Notes: a model not told the origin generated them from the letters alone. Shown: positions 13,318 to 28,600, counted from the stretch's first letter. The stretch is DNA of 64,000 bases from Tenodera sinensis (GCA_030765045.1 CM060968.1:109953404-110017403); one strand, 5' to 3'. Numbers and translations: made by a program.

Positions 13318-13920
13318 CTAGTAGTAGTATCCGCTAATCGAAATTTCATGCATTCGAATGCAATAATTCGGATACTGTCACTCACTAGTAGTAGTATTCG
13401 CTAATCGAAATTTCATGCATTCGAATGCAATAATTTGGATACAGTCACTCACTAGTAGTAGTATTCGCTAATCGAAATTTCATGCATTCGAATGCAATAA
13501 TTCGGATACTGTCACTCACTAGTAGTAGTATTCGCTAATTGAAATTTCATGCATTCGAATGCAAGTTCTCGGATACTGTCACTCACTAGTAGTAGTATTC
13601 GCTAATTGAAATCTCATGCATTCGAATGCGAGTTCTCGGATACTGTCACTCACTAGTAGTAGTGTCCGCTAGTCGAAATTTCATGCATTCGAATGCAATT
13701 ATTTTGATACTGTCACTCACTAGTAGTAGTATTCGCTAATCGAAATTTCATGCATTCGAATGCAATAATTCGTATACTGTCACTCACTAGTAGTAGTATT
13801 CGCTAATCGAAATCTCATGAATTTGAATGCAAGTTCTCGGATACTGTCACTCACTAGTAGTAGTATTCGCTAATCGAAATTTCATGCATTCGAATGCAAT
13901 AATTCGGATACTGTCACTCA

Positions 13921-15192
13921 CTAGTAGTAGTATTCGCTAATTGAAATTTCATGCATTCGAGTGCAAGTTCTCGGATACTGTCACTCACTAGTAGTAGTAT
14001 TCGCTAATCGAAATCTCATGCATTCGAATACAAGTTCTCGGATACTGTCACTCACTAGTAGTAGTATTCGCTAATCAAACTTTCATGCATTCGAATGCAA
14101 TAATTTGGATACTGTCACTCACTAGTAGTAGTATTCTCTAATCGAAATTTAATGCATTCGAATGCAATAATCGGATACTGTCACTCACTAGTAGTAGTAT
14201 TCGCTAATCGAAATTTCATGCATTCGAATGCAATAATTCGGATACTGTCACTCATTAGTAGTAGTATTCGCTAATCAAAATCTCATGCATTCGAATGCAA
14301 GTTCTCGGATACTGTCACTCACTAGTAGTAGTATTCGCTAATCGAAATTTCATGCATTCGAATGCAATAATTCGGATACTGTCGCTCACTAGTAGTAGTA
14401 TTCGCTAATCGAAATTTGATGCATTCGAATGCCATAAATCGGATACTGTCACTCACTAGCAGTAGTATTCGCTAATCGAAATCTCATGCATTCGAATGCA
14501 ATAATTCGGATACTGTCACTCACTAGTAGTAGTATTCGCTAATCGAAATTTCATGCATTCGAATGCAATAATTTGGATACTGTCACTCATTAGTAGTAGT
14601 ATTCGCTAATCGAAATCTCATGCATTCGAATGCAAGTTCTCGGATACTGTCACTCACTAGTAGTAGTATTCGCTAATCGAAATCTCATGCATTCGAATGC
14701 AAGTTCTCGGATTCTGTCACTCACTAGTAGTAGTATTCGCAAATCGAAATCTCTTGCATTCGAATGCAAGTTCTCGGATACTGTCACTCACTAGTAGTAG
14801 TATTCGCTAATCGAAATCTCATGGATTCGACTGCAAGTTCTGGGATACTGTCACTCACTAGTAGTAGTATTCGCTAATCGAAATCTCTTGCATTCGAATG
14901 CAATAATTCGGATACTGTCACTCACTAGTAGTAGTATTCGCTAATCGAAATCTCTTGCATTCGAATGCAAGTTCTCGGATACTGTCACTCACTAGTAGTA
15001 GTATTCGCTAATCGAAATCTCCTGCATTCGAAGGCAATAATTCGGATACTGTCACTCACTAGTAGTAGTATTCGCTAATCGAAATTTCATGCATTCGAAT
15101 GCAAGTTGTCGGATACTGTCACCCACTAGTAGTAGTATTCGCTAATCGAAATCTCATGCATTTGAATGCAAGTTCTCGGATACTGTCACTCA
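13921..15192 (+). repeat. 19-monomer segment, copy 1 (offset 9,308 bp)
   Basis: This matches 23229-24500. Shared markers are GAGTGCAAG, GAATACAAG, AATCAAACTTTC, AATTTAATGC with the 1-bp-shorter AATAATCGG, GCCATAAATCGG, GACTGCAAGTTCTGGG, GAAGGCAATAATT and AAGTTGTCGG, in the same order. The two copies are separated by about 8 kb of other array, so this is a dispersed rather than adjacent duplication. Confidence 0.85.
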
Positions 15193-15728
15193 CTAGTAGT
15201 AGTATTCGCTAATCGAAATCTCATGCATTCGAATGCAAGTTCTCGGATACTGTCACTCACTAGTCGTAGTATTCGCTAATCGAAATCTCATGCATTCGAA
15301 TGCAAGCTCTCGGATACTGTCACTCACTAGTAGTAGTATTCGCTAATCGAAATCTCATGCATTCGAATGCAAGTTCTCGGATACTGTCACTCACTAGTCG
15401 TAGTATTCGCTAATCGAAATTTCATGCATTCGAATGCAATAATTCGGATACTGTCACTCACTAGTAGTAGTATTCGCTAATCGAAATTTCATGCATTGGA
15501 ATTCAATAATTCGGATACTGTCACTCACTAGTAGTAGTATTCGCTAATCGAAATTTCATGCATTCGAATGCAATAATTCGGATACTGTCACTCACTAATA
15601 GTAGTATTCGCTAATCGAAATTTCATACATTCGAATGCAAGTTCTCGGATACTGTCACTCACTAGTAGTTGTATCCGCTAATCGAAATTTCATGCATTCG
15701 AATGCAATAATTCGGATACTGTCACTCA

Positions 15729-17735
15729 CTAGTAGTAGTATTCGCTAATCGAAATTTCATGCATTCGAATGCAATAGTTTGGATACTGTCGCTCACTAGT
15801 AGTAGTATTCGCTAATCGAAATTTCATGCATTCGAATGCAATAATTCGGATACTGTCACTCACTAGTAGTAGTATTCGCTAATTGAAATTTCATGCATTC
15901 GAATGCAAGTTCTCGGATACTGTCACTCACTAGTTGTAGTATTCGCTAATCGAAATCTCATGCATTCGAATGCAAGTTCTCGGATACTGTCACTCACTAG
16001 TAGTAGTGTCCGCTAGTCGAAATTTCATGCATTCGAATGCAATTATTTTGATACTGTCACTCACTAGTAGTATTATTCGCTAATCGAAATTTCATGCATT
16101 CGAATGCAATAATTCGTATACTGTCACTCACTAGTAGTAGTATTCGCTAATCGAAATCTCATGAATTTGAATGCAAGTTCTCGGATACTGTCACTCACTA
16201 GTAGTAGTATTCGCTAATCGAAATTTCATGCATTCGAATGCAATAATTCGGATACTGTCACTCACTAGTAGTAGTATTCGCTAATTGAAATTTCATGCAT
16301 TCGAGTGCATGTTCTCGGATACTGTCACTCACTAGTAGTAGTATTCGCTAATTAAAATTTCATGCATTCGAGTGCAAGTTCTCGGATTCTGTCACTCACT
16401 AGTAGTAGTTTTCGCTAATTGAAATCTCATGCATTCGAATGTAAGTTCTCGGATACTGTCACTCACTAGTAGTAGTATCCGCTAATCGAAATTTCATGCA
16501 CTCGAATGCAATTATTCGGATACTGTCACTCACTAGTAGTAGTATTCGCTAATCGAAATTTCATGCATTTGAATGCAATAATTCGGATACTGTCACTCAC
16601 TAGTAGTAGTATTCGCTAATCGAAATCTCATGCATTCGAATGCAAGTTCTCGGATACTGTCACTCACTAGTAGTAGTATTCGCTAATCAAACTTTCATGC
16701 ATTCGAATGCAATAATACGGATACTGTCACTCAGTAGTAGTAGTATCGCTAATCAAAATTTCATGCATTCGAATGCAATAATTCGGATACTGTCACTCAC
16801 TAGTAGTAGTATTCGCTAATCGAAGTTTAATGCATTCGAATGCAATAATCGGATACTGTCACTCACTAGTAGCAGTATTCGCTAATCGAAATTTCATGCA
16901 TTCGAATGCAAGAATTCCGATACTGTCACTCATTAGTAGTAGTATTCGCTAATCGAAATCTCTTGCATTCGAATGCAAGTTCTCGGATACTGTCACTCAC
17001 TAGTAGTAGTATTCGCTAATCGAAATTTCATGCATTCGAATGCAATAATTCGGATACTGCCACTCACTAGTAGTAGTATTCGCTAATCGAAATTTCATGC
17101 ATTCGAATGCCATAATTCGGATACTGTCACTCACTGGTAGTAGTATTCGCTAATCGAAATCTCATGCATTCGAATGAAATAATTCGGATACTGTCACTCA
17201 CTAGTAGTAGTATTCGCTAATCGAAATTCCATGCATTCGAGTGCAAGTTCTCGGATACTGTCACTCACTAGTAGTAGTATTCGCTAATCGAAATCTCATG
17301 CATTCGAATGCAAGTTCTCGGATACTGTCACTCACTAGTAGTAGTATACGCTAATCGAAATTTCATGCACTCGAATGCAATTATTGGGATACTGTCACTC
17401 ACTAGTAGTAGTATTCGCTAATCGAAATTTCATGCATTTGAATGCAATAATTCGGATACTGTCACTCACTAGTAGTAGTAGTCGCTAATCGAAATCTCAT
17501 GCATTCGAATACAAGTTCTCGGATACTGTCACTCACTAGTAGTAGTATTCGCTAATCAAACTTTCATGCATTCGAATGCAATAATTTGGATACTGTCACT
17601 CACTAGTTGTAGTATTCGCTAATCGAAATTTCATGCATACGAATGCAATAATTCGGATACTGTCACTCACTAGTAGTAGTATTCGCTAATCGAAATTTAA
17701 TGCATTCGAATGCAATAATCGGATACTGTCACTCA
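15729..17735 (+). repeat. 30-monomer segment, copy 1 (offset 2,677 bp)
   Basis: This matches 18406-20412 at 2,677 bp (40 monomers less 3 bp). Shared markers in order are TAGTTTGGATACTGTCGC, GTGTCCGCTAGTCG with TTATTTTGATAC, CATGAATTTG, GAGTGCATG, AATACGG, a 66-bp unit with GTAGTATCGC, AATCGAAGTTTAATGC, CAAGAATTCCG, GAATGAAATAATT and the unit with TAGTAGTCGC. To the left the relation continues at 2,945 bp, meaning four monomers present near 15.46-15.73 kb are absent from the second copy. Confidence 0.9.
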
Positions 17736-18405
17736 CTAGTAGTAGTTTTCGCTAACCGAAATTTCATGCATTCGAATGCAATAATTCGGATACTGTCACT
17801 CACTAGTAGTAGTATTCGATAATCGAAATCTCATTCATTCGAATGCAAGTTCTCGGATACTGTCACTCACTAGTAGTAGTATTCCCTAATCGAAATATCA
17901 TGCATTCGAATGCAAGTTCTCGGATACTACCACTCATTAGTAGTAGTATTCGCTAATCGAAATTTCATGCATTTGAATGCAAGTTCTCGTATACTGTCAC
18001 TCACTAGTAGTAGTATTCGCTAATCGAAATTTCATGCATTCGAATGCAAGTTCTCGGATACTGTCACTCACTAGTAGTAGTATTCGCTAATCGAAATCCC
18101 ATGCATTCGAATGCAAGTTCTCGGATACTGTCACTCACTAGTAGTAGTATTCGCTAATCGAAATCTCATGCATTCGAATGCAAGTTCTCGGATACTGTCA
18201 CTCACTAGTCGTAGTATTCGCTAATCGAAATCTCATGCATTCGAATGCAAGCTCTCGGATACTGTCACTCACTAGTAGTAGTATTCGCTAATCGAAATCT
18301 CATGCATTCGAATGCAAGTTCTCGGATACTGTCACTCACTAGTCGTAGTATTCGCTAATCGAAATTTCATGCATTCGAATGCAATAATTCGGATACTGTC
18401 ACTCA

Positions 18406-20412
18406 CTAGTAGTAGTATTCGCTAATCGAAATTTCATGCATTCGAATGCAATAGTTTGGATACTGTCGCTCACTAGTAGTAGTATTCGCTAATCGAAATT
18501 TCATGCATTCGAATGCAATAATTCGGATACTGTCACTCACTAGTAGTAGTATTCGCTAATTGAAATTTCATGCATTCGAATGCAAGTTCTCGGATACTGT
18601 CACTCACTAGTTGTAGTATTCGCTAATCGAAATCTCATGCATTCGAATGCAAGTTCTCGGATACTGTCACTCACTAGTAGTAGTGTCCGCTAGTCGAAAT
18701 TTCATGCATTCGAATGCAATTATTTTGATACTGTCACTCACTAGTAGTATTATTCGCTAATCGAAATTTCATGCATTCGAATGCAATAATTCGTATACTG
18801 TCACTCACTAGTAGTAGTATTCGCTAATCGAAATCTCATGAATTTGAATGCAAGTTCTCGGATACTGTCACTCACTAGTAGTAGTATTCGCTAATCGAAA
18901 TTTCATGCATTCGAATGCAATAATTCGGATACTGTCACTCACTAGTAGTAGTATTCGCAAATTGAAATTTCATGCATTCGAGTGCATGTTCTCGGATACT
19001 GTCACTCACTAGTAGTAGTATTCGCTAATTAAAATTTCATGCATTCGAGTGCAAGTTCTCGGATTCTGTCACTCACTAGTAGTAGTTTTCGCTAATTGAA
19101 ATCTCATGCATTCGAATGTAAGTTCTCGGATACTGTCACTCACTAGTAGTAGTATCCGCTAATCGAAATTTCATGCACACGAATGCAATTATTCGGATAC
19201 TGTCACTCACTAGTAGTAGTATTCGCTAATCGAAATTTCATGCATTTGAATGCAATAATTCGGATACTGTCACTCACTAGTAGTAGTATTCGCTAATCGA
19301 AATCTCATGCATTCGAATGCAAGTTCTCGGATACTGTCACTCACTAGTAGTAGTATTCGCTAATCAAACTTTCATGCATTCGAATGCAATAATACGGATA
19401 CTGTCACTCAGTAGTAGTAGTATCGCTAATCAAAATTTCATGCATTCGAATGCAATAATTCGGATACTGTCACTCACTAGTAGTAGTATTCGCTAATCGA
19501 AGTTTAATGCATTCGAATGCAATAATCGGATACTGTCACTCACTAGTAGCAGTATTCGCTAATCGAAATTTCATGCATTCGAATGCAAGAATTCCGATAC
19601 TGTCACTCATTAGTAGTAGTATTCGCTAATCGAAATCTCTTGCATTCGAATGCAAGTTCTCGGATACTGTCACTCACTAGTAGTAGTATTCGCTAATCGA
19701 AATTTCATGCATTCGAATGCAATAATTCGGATACTGTCACTCACTAGTAGTAGTATTCGCTAATCGAAATTTCATGCATTCGAATGCCATAATTCGGATA
19801 CTGTCACTCACTGGTAGTAGTATTCGCTAATCGAAATCTCATGCATTCGAATGAAATAATTCGGATACTGTCACTCACTAGTAGTAGTATTCGCTAATCG
19901 AAATTCCATGCATTCGAGTGCAAGTTCTCGGATACTGTCACTCACTAGTAGTAGTATTCGCTAATCGAAATCTCATGCATTCGAATGCAAGTTCTCGGAT
20001 ACTGTCACTCACTAGTAGTAGTATACGCTAATCGAAATTTCATGCACTCGAATGCAATTATTGGGATACTGTCACTCACTAGTAGTAGTATTCGCTAATC
20101 GAAATTTCATGCATTTGAATGCAATAATTCGGATACTGTCACTCACTAGTAGTAGTAGTCGCTAATCGAAATCTCATGCATTCGAATACAAGTTCTCGGA
20201 TACTGTCACTCACTAGTAGTAGTATTCGCTAATCAAACTTTTATGCATTCGAATGCAATAATTTGGATACTGTCACTCACTAGTTGTAGTATTCGCTAGT
20301 CGAAATTTCATGCATTCGAATGCAATAATTCGGATACTGTCACTCACTAGTAGTAGTATTCGCTAATCGAAATTTAATGCATTCGAATGCAATAATCGGA
20401 TACTGTCACTCA
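18406..20412 (+). repeat. 30-monomer segment, copy 2 (offset 2,677 bp)
   Basis: Second copy of 15729-17735. Noticed differences are CGCAAATTG near 18,957, CACACG for CACTCG near 19,177, TTTTATGC for TTTCATGC near 20,238 and GCTAGTCG for GCTAATCG near 20,295. Closely related versions of the same succession recur at 25.8-28.0 kb and 32.2-34.3 kb. Confidence 0.9.
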
Positions 20413-21818
20413 CTAGTAGTAGTATTCGCTAATCGAAATTTCATGCATTCGAATGCAATAATTCGAATACTGTCACTCATCAGTAGTAGTATTCGCTAAT
20501 CAAAATCTCATGCATTCGAATGCAAGTTCTCGGATACTGTCACTCACTAGTAGTAGTATTCGCTAATCGAAATTTCATGCATTCGAATGCAATAATTCGG
20601 ATACTGTCACTCACTAGTAGTAGTATTCGCTAATCGAAATTTCATGCATTCGAATGCCATAATTCGGATACTGTCACTCACTAGTAGTAGTATTCGCTAA
20701 TCGAAATCTCATGCTTTCGAATGCAATAATTCGGATACTATCACTCACTAGTAGTAGTATTCGCTAATCGAAATTTCATGCATTCGAATGCAATAATTTG
20801 GATACTGTCACTCATTAGTAGTAGTATTCGCTAATCGAAATCTCATGCATTCGAATGCAAGTTCTCGGATACTGTCACTCACTAGTAGTAGTATTCGCTA
20901 ATCGAAATCTCATGCATTCGAATGCAAGTCCTCGGATACTGTCACTCACTAGTAGAGGTATTCGCAAATCGAAATCTCTTGCATTCGAATGCAAGTTCTC
21001 GGATACTGTCACTCACTAGTAGTAGTATTCGCTAATCGTAATCTCATGCATTCGACTGCAAGTTCTGGGATACTGTCACTCACTAGTAGCAGTATTCGCT
21101 AATCGAAATCTCTTGCATTCGAATGCAATAATTCGGATACTGTCACTCACTAGTAGTAGTATTCGCTAATCGAAATCTCTTGCATTCGAATGCAAGTTCT
21201 CGGATACTGTCATCCACTAGTAGTAGTATTCGCTAATCGAAATCTCTTGCATTCGAAGGCAATAATTCGGATACTGTCACTCACTAGTAGTAGTATTCGC
21301 TAATCGAAATTTCATGCATTCGAATGCAAGTTCTCGGATACTGTCACTCACTAGTAGTAGTATTCCCTAATCGAAATATCATGCATTCGAATGCAAGTTC
21401 TCGGATACTACCACTCACTAGTAGTAGTATTCGCTAATCGAAATTTAATGCATTCGAATGCAATAATCGGATACTGTCACTCACTAGTAGTAGTATTCGC
21501 TAATCGAAATCTCATGCATTTGAATGCAAGTTCTTGGGTACTGTCACTCACTAGTAGTAGTATTCGGTAATCGGAATTTCATGCATACGAATGCAATAAT
21601 TCGGATACGATCACTCACTAGTAGTAGTATTCGCTAATCGAAATCTCATGCATTCGAATGCAAGTTCTCGTATACTGTCACTCACTAGTAGTAGTATTCG
21701 CTAATTGAAATCTCATGCATTCGAATGCTATAATTCGGATACTGTCACTCACTAAGAGTAGTATTCGCTAATCGAAATTTCATGCATTCGAATGCAATAA
21801 TTCGGATACTGTCACTCA

Positions 21819-22960
21819 CTAGTAGTAGTATTCGCTAATCGAGATCTCATGCATTCGAATGCAATAATTCGCATACTGTCACCCACTAGTAGTAGTTTTC
21901 GCTAATCGAAATTTCATGCATTCGAATGCAATAATTCGGATACTGTCACTCACTAGTAGTAGTATTCGATAATCGAAATCTCATTCATTCGAATGCAAGT
22001 TCTCGGATACTGTCACTCACTAGTAGTAGTATTCCCTAATCGAAATATCATGCATTCGAATGCAAGTTCTCGGATACTACCACTCACTAGTAGTAGTATT
22101 CGCTAATCGAAATTTCATGCATTTGAATGCAAGTTCTCGGATACTGTCACTCACTAGTAGTAGTATTCGCTAATCGAAATTTCATGCATTCGAATGCAAG
22201 TTCTCGGATACTGTCACTCACTAGTAGTAGTATTCGCTAATCGAAATCCCATGCATTCGAATGCAAGTTCTCGGATACTGTCACTCACTAGTCGTAGTAT
22301 TCGCTAATCGAAATCTCATGCATTCGAATGCAAGCTCTCGGATACTGTCACTCACTAGTAGTACTATTCGCCAATCGAAATCTCATGCATTCGAATGCAA
22401 GTTCTCGGATACTGTCACTCACTAGTCGTAGTATTCGCTAATCGAAATTTCATGCATTCGAATGCAATAATTCGGATACTGTCACTCACTAGTAGTAGTA
22501 GTATTCGCTAATCGAAATTTCATGCATTCGAATGCAATAGTTTGGATACTGTCGCTCACTAGTAGTAGTATTCGCTAATCGAAATTTCATGCATTCGAAT
22601 GCAATAATTCGGATACTGTCACTCACTAGTAGTAGTATTCGTTAATTGAAATTTCATGCATTCGAATGCAAGTTCTCGGATACTGTCACTCACTAGTAGT
22701 AGTATTCGCTAATCGAAATCTCATGCATTCGAATGCAAGTTCTCGGATACTGTCACTCACTAGTAGTAGTGTCCGCTAGTCGAAATTTCATGCATTCGAA
22801 TGCAATTATTTTGATACTGTCACTCACTAGTAGTAGTATTCGGTAATCGAAATTTCATGCATTCGAATGCAATAATTCGTATACTGTCACTCACTAGTAG
22901 TAGTATTCGCTAATCGAAATCTCATGAATTTGAATGCAAGTTTTCGGATACTGTCACTCA
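21819..22960 (+). repeat. 17-monomer segment, copy 1 (offset 9,040 bp)
   Basis: This matches 30859-32000. It begins with a GAGATCTC unit followed by a TTTTCGC unit, then CTCATTCATTCG, AATATCATGC with CTACCAC, AATCCCATGC, CTAGTCGTAG, GCAAGCTCTCGG, the 70-bp unit, GTGTCCGCTAGTCG and CATGAATTTG with AGTTTTCGG. Left of 21,819 the match resumes after a two-monomer difference (a unit with CGGTAATCGG at 21,551 matches 30,725). Confidence 0.86.
22489..22558 (+). repeat. 70-bp long monomer (four TAG)
   Basis: An extra TAG triplet makes this unit 70 bp. It also carries the rare tail TAGTTTGGATACTGTCGC. Matching copies are at 31529-31598 (offset 9,040) and 36085-36154 (offset 4,556 from the second), so all three descend from one event. 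Confidence 0.9.
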
Positions 22961-23228
22961 CTAGTAGTAGTATTCGCTAATCGAAATTTCATGCATTCGA
23001 ATGCAATAATTCGGATACTGTCACTCATTAGTAGTAGTATTCGCTAATCGAAAACTCATGCATTCGAATGCAAGTTCCCGGATACTGTCACTCACTAGTC
23101 GTAGTATTCGCTAATCGAAATCTCTTGCATTCGAATGCAATAATTCGGATACTGTCACTCACTAGTAGTGGTATTCGCTAATCGAAATCTCATGCATTCG
23201 AATGCAAGTTCTCGGATACTGTCACTCA

Positions 23229-24500
23229 CTAGTAGTAGTATTCGCTACTTGAAATTTCATGCATTCGAGTGCAAGTTCTCGGATACTGTCACTCACTAGT
23301 AGTAGTATTCGCTAATCGAAATCTCATGCATTCGAATACAAGTTCTCGGATACTGTCACTCACTAGTAGTAGTATTCGCTAATCAAACTTTCATGCATTC
23401 GAATGCAATAATTTGGATACTGTCACTCACTAGTAGTAGTATTCGCTAATCGAAATTTAATGCATTCGAATGCAATAATCGGATACTGTCACTCACTAGT
23501 AGTAGTATTCGCTAATCGAAATTTCATGCATTCGAATGCAATAATTCGGATACTGTCACTCATTAGTAGTAGTATTCGCTAATCAAAATCTCATGCATTC
23601 GAATGCAAGTTCTCGGATACTGTCACTCACTAGTAGTAGTATTCGCTAATCGAAATTTCATGCATTCGAATGCAATAATTCGGATACTGTCGCTCACTAG
23701 TAGTAGTATTCGCTAATCGAAATTTCATGCATTCGAATGCCATAAATCGGATACTGTCACTCACTAGTAGTAGTATTCGCTAATCGAAATCTCATGCATT
23801 CGAATGCAATAATTCGGATACTGTCACTCACTAGTAGTAGTATTCGCTAATCGAAATTTCATGCATTCGAATGCAATAATTTGGATACTGTCACTCATTA
23901 GTAGTAGTATTCGCTAATCGAAATCTCATGCATTCGAATGCAAGTTCTCGGATACTGTCACTCACTAGTAGTAGTATTCGCTAATCGAAATCTCATGCAT
24001 TCGAATGCAAGTTCTCGGATACTGTCACTCACTAGTAGTAGTATTCGCAAATCGAAATCTCTTGCATTCGAATGCAAGTTCTCGGATACTGTCACTCACT
24101 AGTAGTAGTATTCGCTAATCGAAATCTCATGCATTCGACTGCAAGTTCTGGGATACTGTCACTCACTAGTAGTAGTATTCGCTAATCGAAATCTCTTGCA
24201 TTCGAATGCAATAATTCGGATACTGTCACTCACTAGTAGTAGTATTCGCTAATCGAAATCTCTTGCATTCGAATGCAAGTTCTCGGATACTGTCACTCAC
24301 TAGTAGTAGTATTCGCTAATCGAAATCTCCTGCATTCGAAGGCAATAATTCGGATACTGTCACTCACTAGTAGTAGTATTCGCTAATCGAAATTTCATGC
24401 ATTCGAATGCAAGTTGTCGGATACTGTCACCCACTAGTAGGAGTATTCGCTAATCGAAATCTCATGCATTTGAATGCAAGTTCTTGGGTACTGTCACTCA
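23229..24500 (+). repeat. 19-monomer segment, copy 2 (offset 9,308 bp)
   Basis: Second copy of 13921-15192. The first unit differs by GCTACTTG for GCTAATTG. At the right end copy 2 goes on with a unit containing TTCTTGGGTACTG, then CGGTAATCGG, whereas copy 1 goes on with ordinary type B units, so the boundary is sharp. Confidence 0.85.
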
Positions 24501-25036
24501 CTAGTAGTAGTATTCGGTAATCGGAATTTCATGCATTCGAATGCAATAATTCGGATACTGTCACTCACTAGTAGTAGTATTGGCTAATCGAAATCTCATG
24601 CATTCGAATGCAAGTTCTCGTATACTGTCACTCACTAGTAGTAGTATTCGCTAATTGAAATCTCATGCATTCGAATGCTATAATTCGGATACTGTCACTC
24701 ACTAAGAGTAGTATTCGCTAATCGAAATTTCATGCATTCGAATGCAATAATTCGGATACTGTCACTCACTAGTAGTAGTATTCGCTAATCGATATCTCAT
24801 GCATTCGAATGCAATAATTCGCATACTGTCACCCACTAGTAGTAGTTTTCGCTAATCGAAATTTCATGCATTCGAATGCAATAATTCGGATACTGTCACT
24901 CACTAGTAGTAGTATTCGATAATCGAAATCTCATTCATTCGAATGCAAGTTCTAGGATACTGTCACTCACTAGTAGTAGTATTCCCTAATCGAAATATCA
25001 TGCATTCGAATGCAAGTTCTCGGATACTACCACTCA

Positions 25037-25100
25037 GTAGTAGTATTCGCTAATCGAAATTTCATGCATTTGAATGCAAGTTCTCGTATACTGTCACTCA
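25037..25100 (+). repeat. 64-bp monomer lacking its first CTA
   Basis: The junction reads CACTCAGTAGTAG, so the first three bases of this unit are missing and the ACTAGT junction palindrome is lost. I saw no other unit with this exact deletion, which suggests a recent single event. Confidence 0.8.
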
Positions 25101-25636
25101 CAAGTAGTAGTATTCGCTAATCGAAATTTCATGCATTCGAATGCAAGTTCTCGGATACTGTCACTCACTAGTAGTAGTATTCGCTAATCGAAATCCCATG
25201 CATTCGAATGCAAGTTCTCGGATACTGTCACTCACTAGTAGTAGTATTCGCTAATCGAAATCTCATGCATTCGAATGCAAGTTCTCGGATACTGTCACTC
25301 ACTAGTCGTAGTATTCGCTAATCGAAATCTCATGCATTCGAATGCAAGCTCTCGGATACTGTCACTCACTAGTAGTAGTATTCGCTAATCGAAATCTCAT
25401 GCATTCGAATACAAGTTCTCGGATACTGTCACTCACTAGTCGTAGTATTCGCTAATCGAAATTTCATGCATTCGAATGCAATAATTCGGATACTGTCACT
25501 CACTAGTAGTAGTATTCGCTAATCGAAATTTCATGCATTCGAATTCAATAATTCGGATACTGTCACTCACTAGTAGTAGTATTCGCTAATCGAAATTTCA
25601 TGCATTCGAATGCAATAATTCGGATACTGTCACTCA

Positions 25637-28600
25637 CTAATAGTAGTATTCGCTAATCGAAATTTCATACATTCGAATGCAAGTTCTCGGATACTGTCAC
25701 TCACTAGTAGTTGTATCCGCTAATCGAAATTTCATGCATTCGAATGCAATAATTCGGATACTGTCACTCACTAGTAGTAGTATTCGCTAATCGAAATTTC
25801 ATGCATTCGAATGCAATAGTTTGGATACTGTCGCTCACTAGTAGTAGTATTCGCTAATCGAAATTTCATGCATTCGAATGCAATAATTCGGATACTGTCA
25901 CTCACTAGTAGTAGTATTCGCTAATTGAAATTTCATGCATTCGAATGCAAGTTCTCGGATACTGTCACTCACTAGTTGTAGTATTCGCTAATCGAATTCT
26001 CATGCATTCGAATGCAAGTTCTCGGATACTGTCACTCACTAGTAGTAGTGTCCGCTATTCGAAATTTCATGCATTCGAATGCAATTATTTTGATACTGTC
26101 ACTCACTAGTAGTATCATTCGCTAATCGAAATTTCATGCATTCGAATGCAATAATTCGTATACTGTCACTCACTAGTAGTAGTATTCGCTAATCGAAATC
26201 TCATGAATTTGAATGCAAGTTCTCGGATACTGTCACTCACTAGTAGTAGTATTCGCTAATCGAAATTTCATGCATTCGAATGCAACAATTCGGATACTGT
26301 CACTCACTAGTAGTAGTATTCGCTAATTGAAATTTCATGCATTCGAGTGCATGTTCTCGGATACTGTCACTCACTAGTAGTAGTATTCGCTAATTGAAAT
26401 TTCATGCATTCGAGTGCAAGTTCTCGGATTCTGTCACTCACTAGTAGTAGTTTTCGCTAATTGAAATCTCATGCATTCGAATGCAAGTTCTCGGATACTG
26501 TCACTCACTAGTAGTAGTATCCGCTAATCGAAATTTCATGCACTCGAATGCAATTATTCGGATACTGTCACTCACTAGTAGTAGTATTCGCTAATCGAAA
26601 TTTCATGCATTTGAATGCAATAATTCGGATACTGTCACTCACTAGTAGTAGTATTCGCTAATCGAAATCTCATGCATTCGAATGCAAGTTCTCGGATACT
26701 GTCACTCACTAGTAGTAGTATTCGCTAATCAAACTTTCATGCATTCGAATGCAATAATACGGATACTGTCACTCAGTAGTAGTAGTATCGCTAATCAAAA
26801 TTTCATGCATTCGAATGCAATAATCCGGATACTGTCACTCACTAGTAGTAGTATTCGCTAATCGAAGTTTAATGCATTCGAATGCAATAATCGGATACTG
26901 TCACTCACTAGTAGTAGTATTCGCTAATCGAAATTTCATGCATTCGAATGCCATAATTCGGATACTGTCACTCACTGGTAGTAGTATTCGCTAATCGAAA
27001 TCTCATGCATTCGAATGAAATAATTCGGATACTGTCACTCACTAGTAGTAGTATTCGCTAATCAAACTTTCATGCATTCGAATGCAATAATACGGATACT
27101 GTCACTCATTAGTAGTAGTATTCGCTAATCGAAATCTCTTGCATTCGAATGCAAGTTCTCGGATACTGTCACTCACTAGTAGTAGTATTCGCTAATCGAA
27201 ATTTCATGCATTCGAATGCAATAATTCGGATACTGTCACTCACTAGTAGTAGTATTCGCTAATCGAAATTTCATGCATTCGAATGCCATAATTCGGATAC
27301 TGTCACTCACTGGTAGTAGTATTCGCTAATCGAAATCTCATGCATTCGAATGAAATAATTCGGATACTGTCACTCACTCGTAGTAGTATTCGCTAATCGA
27401 AATTCCATGCATTCGAGTGCAAGTTCTCGGATACTGTCACTCACTAGTAGTAGTATTCGCTAATCGAAATCTCATGCATTCGAATGCAAGTTCTCGGATA
27501 CTGTCACTCACTAGTAGTAGTATCCGCTAATCGAAATTTCATGCACTCGAATGCAATTATTGGGATACTGTCACTCACTAGTAGTAGTATTCGCTAATCG
27601 AAATTTCATGCATTTGAATGCAATAATTCGGATACTGTCACTCACTAGTAGTAGTAGTCGCTAATCGAAATCTCATGCATTCGAATACAAGTTCTCGGAT
27701 ACTGTCACTCACTAGTAGTAGTATTCGCTAATCAAACTTTCATGCATTCGAATGCAATAATTTGGATACTGTCACTCACTAGTTGTAGTATTCGCTAATC
27801 GAAATTTCATGCATTCGAATGCAATAATTCGGATACTGTCACTCACTAGTAGTAGTATTCGCTAATCGAAATTTAATGCATTCGAATGCAATAATCGGAT
27901 ACTGTCACTCACTAGTAGTAGTATTCGCTAATCGAAATTTCATGCATTCGAATGCAATAATTTGGATACTGTCACTCATTAGTAGTAGTATTCGCTAATC
28001 AAAATCTCATGCATTCGAATGCAAGTTCTCGGATACTGTCACTCACTAGTAGTAGTATTCGCTAATCGAAATTTCATGCATTCGAATGCAATAATTCGGA
28101 TACTGTCACTCACTAGTAGTAGTATTCGCTAATCGAAATTTCATGCATTCGAATGCCATAATTCGGATACTGTCACTCACTAGTAGTAGTATTCGCTAAT
28201 CGAAATCTCATGCTTTCGAATGCAATAATTCGGATACTATCACTCACTAGTAGTAGTATTCGCTAATCGAAATTTCATGCATTCGAATGCAATAATTTGG
28301 ATACTGTCACTCATTAGTAGTAGTATTCGCTAATCGAAATCTCATGCATTCGAATGCAAGTTCTCGGATACTGTCACTCACTAGTAGTAGTATTCGCTAA
28401 TCGAAATCTCATGCATTCGAATGCAAGTCCTCGGATACTGTCACTCACTAGTAGAGGTATTCGCAAATCGAAATCTCTTGCATTCGAATGCAAGTTCTCG
28501 GATACTGTCACTCACTAGTAGTAGTATTCGCTAATCGTAATCTCATGCATTCGACTGCAAGTTCTGGGATACTGTCACTCACTAGTAGTAGTATTCGCTA